A DNA stretch of 64,000 nt from Litorimonas sp947503715 (GTDB lineage: Bacteria > Pseudomonadota > Alphaproteobacteria > Caulobacterales > Maricaulaceae). Below, in pieces: positions 59,413 through 64,000 of this stretch (the stretch's first letter is position 1; every line of letters starts with the position of its first letter). Made by a program: the position numbers and the translations under genes. The stretch covers positions 2,294,001 through 2,358,000 of the forward strand of contig NZ_CP189850.1 in NCBI RefSeq assembly GCF_050271975.1, given 5' to 3'. The notes beneath the pieces are model-generated. The model searched no databases. It saw nothing but the letters and a program-made list of their open reading frames with translations, and was not told the origin of the DNA.

Positions 59413-61811
59413 TGTGCCGCTGACCCACCCTCCGGCATTTGCACGCCTGACGTTCCCATGATGAGGCCGGCTAATTGGGCCTCATCAGATGAGGTCCATT
59501 TAACTGGCTTAATCTTAGCCGTGAGCGCATGTTCGAGGACTTCACTGACATGGGTCACTGGAATGATTTCGAGCGCGTTTTTCACATTATCCGGAATATC
59601 AGCGAGGTCTTTTTTATTGTCGATTGGGATGAGGACTGTTTTCACACCGCCGCGCAGTGCCGCGAGGAGTTTCTCCTTCAATCCGCCAATCGGCATTACT
59701 CGCCCGCGTAGAGTCACCTCACCCGTCATGGCGATGTCATTCCGCACAGGAATTTGAGTGAGTACAGAGACCATAGCCGTCACCATGGCGATACCCGCAC
59801 TGGGGCCGTCTTTTGGCGTGGCGCCGTCCGGAACATGGACATGGATATCGTTGGAACGGAATTTACGCGGGGAAATGCCGAGTTCCGGAGCCTTGGCCTG
59901 AACGTATGAATTCGCCGCAGAAATCGACTCTTTCATAACGTCTTTCAGGTTGCCCGTGACCGTGACTTTACCTTTGCCCGGCATGGAGAGCGCCTCAATC
60001 GTAAGGAGGTCACCGCCGACAGAGGTCCAAGCCAACCCCGTCACAACGCCGACCTGATCGTCCGCATCTGTCTTGCCAAAGCGGAATTTCTTCACGCCGA
60101 GCAGATCGTCCAGCATATCCGCCGTCACGTCAATCTTATCTGTTTCTTTAGACACAATCCGCTTGAGCACTTTCCGCGCCAATGACGCGATCTCGCGTTT
60201 CAATCCGCGCACACCAGCCTCGCGGGTATAATAGCGGATGACGTCGCGCAGCGCCTCTTCAGACAGCGAAAACTCGTAATCTTTCAGACCATGTCCTTTC
60301 GTCTGCTCAGGAATAAGATGCCGCTTAGCGATCTCGACTTTTTCGTCTTCCGTATATCCCGGAATGCGAATGATCTCCATCCGGTCGAGGAGCGGTTGCG
60401 CCATATTCAGGCTGTTGGCCGTTGTTATGAACATGACATCGGACAGATCGTAATCCACGTCCAGATAGTGATCATTGAACGTATCATTCTGTTCAGGGTC
60501 AAGCACTTCGAGGAGCGCCGCTGACGGGTCGCCGCGATGGTCTTGTCCCATCTTGTCGATCTCATCAAACAGGAAGAGTGGGTTGTTATATTTCGCTTTT
60601 TTCATCGACTGGATGATACGGCCCGGCATGGAGCCGATATAGGTCCGGCGATGACCACGAATCTCAGATTCATCCCGCACACCGCCCAAGGAGACACGCA
60701 CGAACTCACGCCCCGTTGCACGGGCGACGGATTTACCGAGTGATGTTTTACCCACACCAGGCGGCCCAACAAGACAGAGGATCGGCCCCTTTACCTTCTT
60801 CGTGCGCGTTTGCACGGCCAGGAATTCAATGATGCGGTCTTTGACCTTGTCGAGACCGTAATGATCCGCGTCGAGAATTTCCTGCGCCTTGGCGAGATCA
60901 CGCTGAACGCGCTTTTTCTTGCCCCACGGGACAGACAGCATCCAATCGATATAGTTGCGCGAGACATTCGCCTCGGCGCTCATGGGTGACATTTTCTGGA
61001 GACGGGAGAGTTCTTTATCGACTTTCTCGCGCGCCTGTTTTGTCAGCTTCGTCTTCTCAACCGTCTCGCGGATTTCAGCCATCTCATCGGGTGTGTCATT
61101 CCCCAACTCTTTGTTGATCGCCTTCATCTGCTCATTCAGATAATATTCGCGCTGTGTCTTTTCCATCTGGCGTTTGACGCGTCCACGGATTTTCTTTTCG
61201 ACTTTCAGTACAGACGCTTCGCCGTCGAGCAGTTCTAGAATCTGCGCGAGTCGGTCGCCGATTTCCGTGGAGTCGAGCAAGGCCTGCTTCCGCTCAATAT
61301 CTGCACCCAAATGTACGGCGACAATATCGGAGAGTTTGGACGGGTCGGTTGTTTCGGTCACAGAGGTAATGACCTCATCCGCGACTTTTTTGTTCAACTT
61401 GCCATAAGAGGCAAAACCCTCGCGGACCTGTTTCGCCATCGCGGTAACATGGTCTTTATCCGCAGACTCGCTAGGATTAACGGTCACAACGGCGTCCATG
61501 AACACGTCAGATTTCACATCAGAAACAGACGCGCGGTCCTGCCCTTCGACGAGCACACGAACCGTTCCATCGGGGAGTTTCAGGAGTTGCAGGATCTTTG
61601 CGACACAGCCGCGCTCATGCAAATCCTCAACCGTCGGGTCATCCGTGGCGGAATCGCGTTGCGTCAACAGAAGAATACGCTTCTCCGCCCGCATAACCTC
61701 TTCCAGCGCCGCAATAGACTTTTCACGCCCGACAAAGAGCGGGACGACCATATGCGGGAACACAACAATGTCGCGCAGCGGCAAAATAGGAAGGCGGGTC
61801 TGATCAGTCAT
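59409..61811 (-). CDS. lon: Lon protease (ATP-dependent protease La)
   Basis: An 800-residue ATP-dependent serine protease for misfolded and regulatory proteins. N-terminal LON domain (LPILPLRDIVVFPHMVVPLFVGREKS), Walker A GPPGVGKTS near residue 356, Walker B FLFDEIDKMG, and C-terminal protease with the Ser-Lys dyad (S in GPSAGIAM, K in GLKEKLLAA). Length and order are standard. It is the last gene of the leftward clpP-clpX-lon group, about 140 bases downstream of clpX. Confidence 0.97.
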   Translation of the reverse strand: MTDQTRLPILPLRDIVVFPHMVVPLFVGREKSIAALEEVMRAEKRILLLTQRDSATDDPTVEDLHERGCVAKILQLLKLPDGTVRVLVEGQDRASVSDVKSDVFMDAVVTVNPSESADKDHVTAMAKQVREGFASYGKLNKKVADEVITSVTETTDPSKLSDIVAVHLGADIERKQALLDSTEIGDRLAQILELLDGEASVLKVEKKIRGRVKRQMEKTQREYYLNEQMKAINKELGNDTPDEMAEIRETVEKTKLTKQAREKVDKELSRLQKMSPMSAEANVSRNYIDWMLSVPWGKKKRVQRDLAKAQEILDADHYGLDKVKDRIIEFLAVQTRTKKVKGPILCLVGPPGVGKTSLGKSVARATGREFVRVSLGGVRDESEIRGHRRTYIGSMPGRIIQSMKKAKYNNPLFLFDEIDKMGQDHRGDPSAALLEVLDPEQNDTFNDHYLDVDYDLSDVMFITTANSLNMAQPLLDRMEIIRIPGYTEDEKVEIAKRHLIPEQTKGHGLKDYEFSLSEEALRDVIRYYTREAGVRGLKREIASLARKVLKRIVSKETDKIDVTADMLDDLLGVKKFRFGKTDADDQVGVVTGLAWTSVGGDLLTIEALSMPGKGKVTVTGNLKDVMKESISAANSYVQAKAPELGISPRKFRSNDIHVHVPDGATPKDGPSAGIAMVTAMVSVLTQIPVRNDIAMTGEVTLRGRVMPIGGLKEKLLAALRGGVKTVLIPIDNKKDLADIPDNVKNALEIIPVTHVSEVLEHALTAKIKPVKWTSSDEAQLAGLIMGTSGVQMPEGGSAAH

Positions 61812-61950
61812 TTAAAACAATACCTTAAATCTGTGTTCACTCCAGATGTGGGAAGTCGCGAAGGTTACAACAACCCCGAATGTGATGTGAATACGAACAA
61901 AAACGGGGACCAAGAGGCCCCCGCGTCATTTTGTTCAGATTTTGTGCAGC

Positions 61951-63216
61951 TTAAGCGGATTTATCGGCCGGCTTTGAAGTTTTCGCGTGAACCAGTAACG
62001 GCTCCGCATTCCCCTCAACAACTTCCTCATTGATCACAACTTCTTCCACACCTTCATAAGTTGGCAGGTCAAACATAGAATCCAGCAGGATGCCTTCCAT
62101 AATAGATCGAAGTCCCCGCGCACCAGTTTTACGCGCGAGCGCCTTCTTCGCGATAGCTTTCAGCGCATCATCCGTGAAGGTCAGCTTCACATTCTCCATA
62201 TCAAACAGCGTCTGATATTGCTTCACCAGCGCGTTGCGCGGCTGGGTCAGGATTGTCACGAGTGCATCCGCATCCAAATCAGTCAACGTTGCGATGACCG
62301 GCAAACGACCAACAAATTCAGGGATCAGGCCAAAACGCGTCAAATCCGCAGGTTCAACACCTTGTAGGATGTCACCCACACCGCGCTCATCAATTTCTTT
62401 AACGTCGCCGCCAAAACCAATGGAGGCTTTATCATCGCGACTGGAAATCACCTTATCCAATCCGGCAAAGGCACCACCGACAACAAAGAGAATGTTCGTG
62501 GTATCGACTTGGAGAAATTCCTGTTGTGGATGTTTCCGGCCACCCTGAGGCGGCACAGACGCAACCGTACCCTCCATAATTTTCAGAAGCGCTTGCTGCA
62601 CGCCCTCACCCGACACATCGCGTGTGATGGACGGATTATCGGACTTGCGAGAAATCTTATCGACCTCATCAATATAGACAATTCCGCGCTGCGCCCGTTC
62701 GACATTATAATCAGACGCTTGGAGCAATTTCAGAATGATGTTCTCAACATCCTCACCGACATATCCCGCCTCTGTCAATGTCGTCGCATCCGCCATTGTG
62801 AATGGGACGTCCAGAATACGAGCCAGTGTCTGCGCGAGAAGCGTTTTACCGCAACCCGTCGGCCCGACGAGTAGGATATTGGACTTTGCCAATTCCACAT
62901 CGGGATTAGACGTCGCGTGGTTCAGACGCTTGTAATGGTTGTGGACGGCGACGGACAAGACACGTTTCGCATAAGCCTGACCGATAACGTAATCGTCGAG
63001 GGTCTGCGTAATTTCCTGTGGTGTCGGCACACCTTCTTGAGTCTTCGCAAGAGAGCCTTTGCCCTCTTCCTTAATAATATCCATGCAGAGTTCGACGCAT
63101 TCATCGCAGATGAACACGGTCGGACCCGCGATGAGTTTGCGAACTTCGTGCTGGGACTTACCGCAGAAAGAGCAGTAGAGCGTATTTTTGCTGTCGCCAC
63201 CTGTCGTCTTGCTCAT
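61951..63216 (-). CDS. clpX: ATP-dependent Clp protease ATP-binding subunit ClpX
   Basis: A 421-residue unfoldase that feeds substrates to ClpP. N-terminal zinc-binding C4 domain (CSFCGKSQHEVRKL ... CDEC), Walker A GPTGCGKTLL, Walker B IVYIDEVDKI, and the ClpP-contact loop region after TDLDADALV; sensor 2 is in the C-terminus. The start MSKTTGGDSK is standard. It lies between clpP and lon, in the usual alphaproteobacterial order, 183 bases from clpP with hairpins in the gap. Confidence 0.97.
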   Translation of the reverse strand: MSKTTGGDSKNTLYCSFCGKSQHEVRKLIAGPTVFICDECVELCMDIIKEEGKGSLAKTQEGVPTPQEITQTLDDYVIGQAYAKRVLSVAVHNHYKRLNHATSNPDVELAKSNILLVGPTGCGKTLLAQTLARILDVPFTMADATTLTEAGYVGEDVENIILKLLQASDYNVERAQRGIVYIDEVDKISRKSDNPSITRDVSGEGVQQALLKIMEGTVASVPPQGGRKHPQQEFLQVDTTNILFVVGGAFAGLDKVISSRDDKASIGFGGDVKEIDERGVGDILQGVEPADLTRFGLIPEFVGRLPVIATLTDLDADALVTILTQPRNALVKQYQTLFDMENVKLTFTDDALKAIAKKALARKTGARGLRSIMEGILLDSMFDLPTYEGVEEVVINEEVVEGNAEPLLVHAKTSKPADKSA

Positions 63217-63305
63217 AGTCTTATCTTTTAACCTTCGTTCCCTTCGGGCCGAATGCAGGACCGAAAATGGTCATTGCAAGTCGGATGCCGTTTTGTCCCC
63301 GTCTT

Positions 63306-63387
63306 ATGCGGGAGTCGAAACCCGACTCTCGCATAAAATTCTTAAGGTCAGGCTTACACACGTTTTCTTTTATGTGAAAAGCCTGAC
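63306..63387. terminator. Two hairpins between clpP and clpX
   Basis: First: ATGCGGGAGTCG/CGACTCTCGCAT (63306-63317 with 63323-63334, one G-T pair). Second: GTCAGGCTT/AAGCCTGAC (63347-63355 with 63379-63387). Neither has a proper T-run for the leftward strand, so they may attenuate or protect ends rather than fully terminate clpP transcripts before clpX. Confidence 0.45.
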
Positions 63388-63399
63388 TTACAGTTAAGC

Positions 63400-64000
63400 T
63401 TAGGCTTCACCGCGCTTGCTGTAAACATGGTCGACAATGCCGAAATCTTTGGCTTCTTCGGCGCTCATGAAATGGTCACGGTCAAGTGTCTTCTCAATCG
63501 TCGCGTATTTATTGCCCGTATGTTTGACATAGATTTCATTAAGGCGCTTTTTCATCGCGAGGATATCCTTGGCGTGACGCTCAATATCGGACGCCTGACC
63601 GCGGAAACCGCCAGATGGCTGATGCACCATGACGCGTGCATTTGGCAGGGCGACGCGCATGTCGGCTTCGCCTGCGGCCAGCAGGAGTGAGCCCATGGAA
63701 CAGGCTTGACCGATACAAACGGTGGAAACCGGGCATTTGATATATTGCATCGTATCGTAAATCGCCATGCCAGCCGTCACAACGCCGCCGGGGGAGTTGA
63801 TATACATGCTGATTTCTTTCTTCGGATTCTCGGATTCAAGGAACAAAAGCTGTGAGGTAATCAGCGACGCCATGCCATCTTCGACAACGCCCGTCAGAAA
63901 GATGATACGATCTTTCAAAAGGCGGGAGAAAATATCAAAGGCGCGTTCACCACGGGACGTCTGTTCGACGACCATCGGAACGAGGTTCATAAGAGTATCT
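63400..64000 (-). CDS. clpP: ATP-dependent Clp protease proteolytic subunit (5' end outside window)
   Basis: Serine protease subunit that forms the 14-mer chamber of ClpXP. The frame remains open to the window edge: codons for DTL precede the MNLVPMVVEQTSRGERAFDI block, as in Caulobacter-type ClpP where a short extra N-terminus exists. So the true start lies beyond 64000, though ATG 63990 is in frame. Catalytic Ser in QACSMGSLLLA, His in VMVHQPSGG, Asp in the TLDRDHFMSAEEA/GIVDHV region. Last visible gene; it transcribes leftward to clpX and lon. Confidence 0.95.
   Translation of the reverse strand, partial: DTLMNLVPMVVEQTSRGERAFDIFSRLLKDRIIFLTGVVEDGMASLITSQLLFLESENPKKEISMYINSPGGVVTAGMAIYDTMQYIKCPVSTVCIGQACSMGSLLLAAGEADMRVALPNARVMVHQPSGGFRGQASDIERHAKDILAMKKRLNEIYVKHTGNKYATIEKTLDRDHFMSAEEAKDFGIVDHVYSKRGEA

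Overview
The window is chromosomal DNA of an alphaproteobacterium with moderate GC, by eye a little above 50%. The clpP-clpX-lon order, a plant-type (class II) DAHP synthase, a Caulobacter-type ceramide gene set, TonB and RTX proteins and lipid genes fit a marine Caulobacterales/Maricaulales (Hyphomonadaceae-like) organism. The genus cannot be fixed from this sequence alone. No prophage, transposase, rRNA or CRISPR array was seen.

Layout. 1-5.0 kb: the end of a homodimeric NADP-isocitrate dehydrogenase gene faces an unrelated monomeric NADP-isocitrate dehydrogenase across a shared terminator; then a PhyH-type dioxygenase and a MipA/OmpV outer-membrane gene killed by four in-frame stops. 5.0-10.7 kb: two tandem paralogous RTX proteins with an HExxH zincin motif. 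10.9-19.1 kb: VOC protein, pcm-surE-serS, a DUF481 porin-like protein, SixA-type phosphatase, gltX and nadE. 19.35-21.1 kb: a compact array of tRNA and tRNA-like units (one a normal-looking tRNA-Ile(UAU), one cloverleaf-like but with arms in permuted order), a structured GC-rich leader and a slipin/SPFH gene with distinct codon use. 21.2-30.6 kb: serine hydrolase, Gfo/Idh oxidoreductase, HU, DAHP synthase, glutathione reductase, rpiA, glmU, gph.

31.0-47.4 kb is the most interesting part: a lipid island of three transcription units. A leftward operon runs from a DUF2141 protein through a probable bacterial ceramide synthase (GNAT-like), a MobA-like nucleotidyltransferase, a flippase/CDP-alcohol phosphatidyltransferase fusion, a HAD phosphatase, a second nucleotidyltransferase, a CFA synthase-like methyltransferase and an AspH/LpxO-like hydroxylase. 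A rightward operon carries LptF, LptG, a DAG/ceramide-kinase-like protein and a Tam41-like cytidylyltransferase. A leftward operon carries acyl-AMP ligase, acyl carrier protein and serine palmitoyltransferase. Together they read as a pathway for making, decorating with an anionic head group, and exporting sphingolipids.

47.8-56.8 kb: tRNA-Val(CAC), leucine dehydrogenase, cobT, a retropepsin-like protein, TauE, dusA, tRNA-Asp, tRNA-Val(UAC), then a Crp-family regulator with a class III adenylate cyclase. The Crp gene diverges from a TonB siderophore receptor across two Fur-box-like sites. 59-64 kb: lon, clpX and the 5'-truncated clpP. Functions are assigned by reading motifs; no database search was possible.
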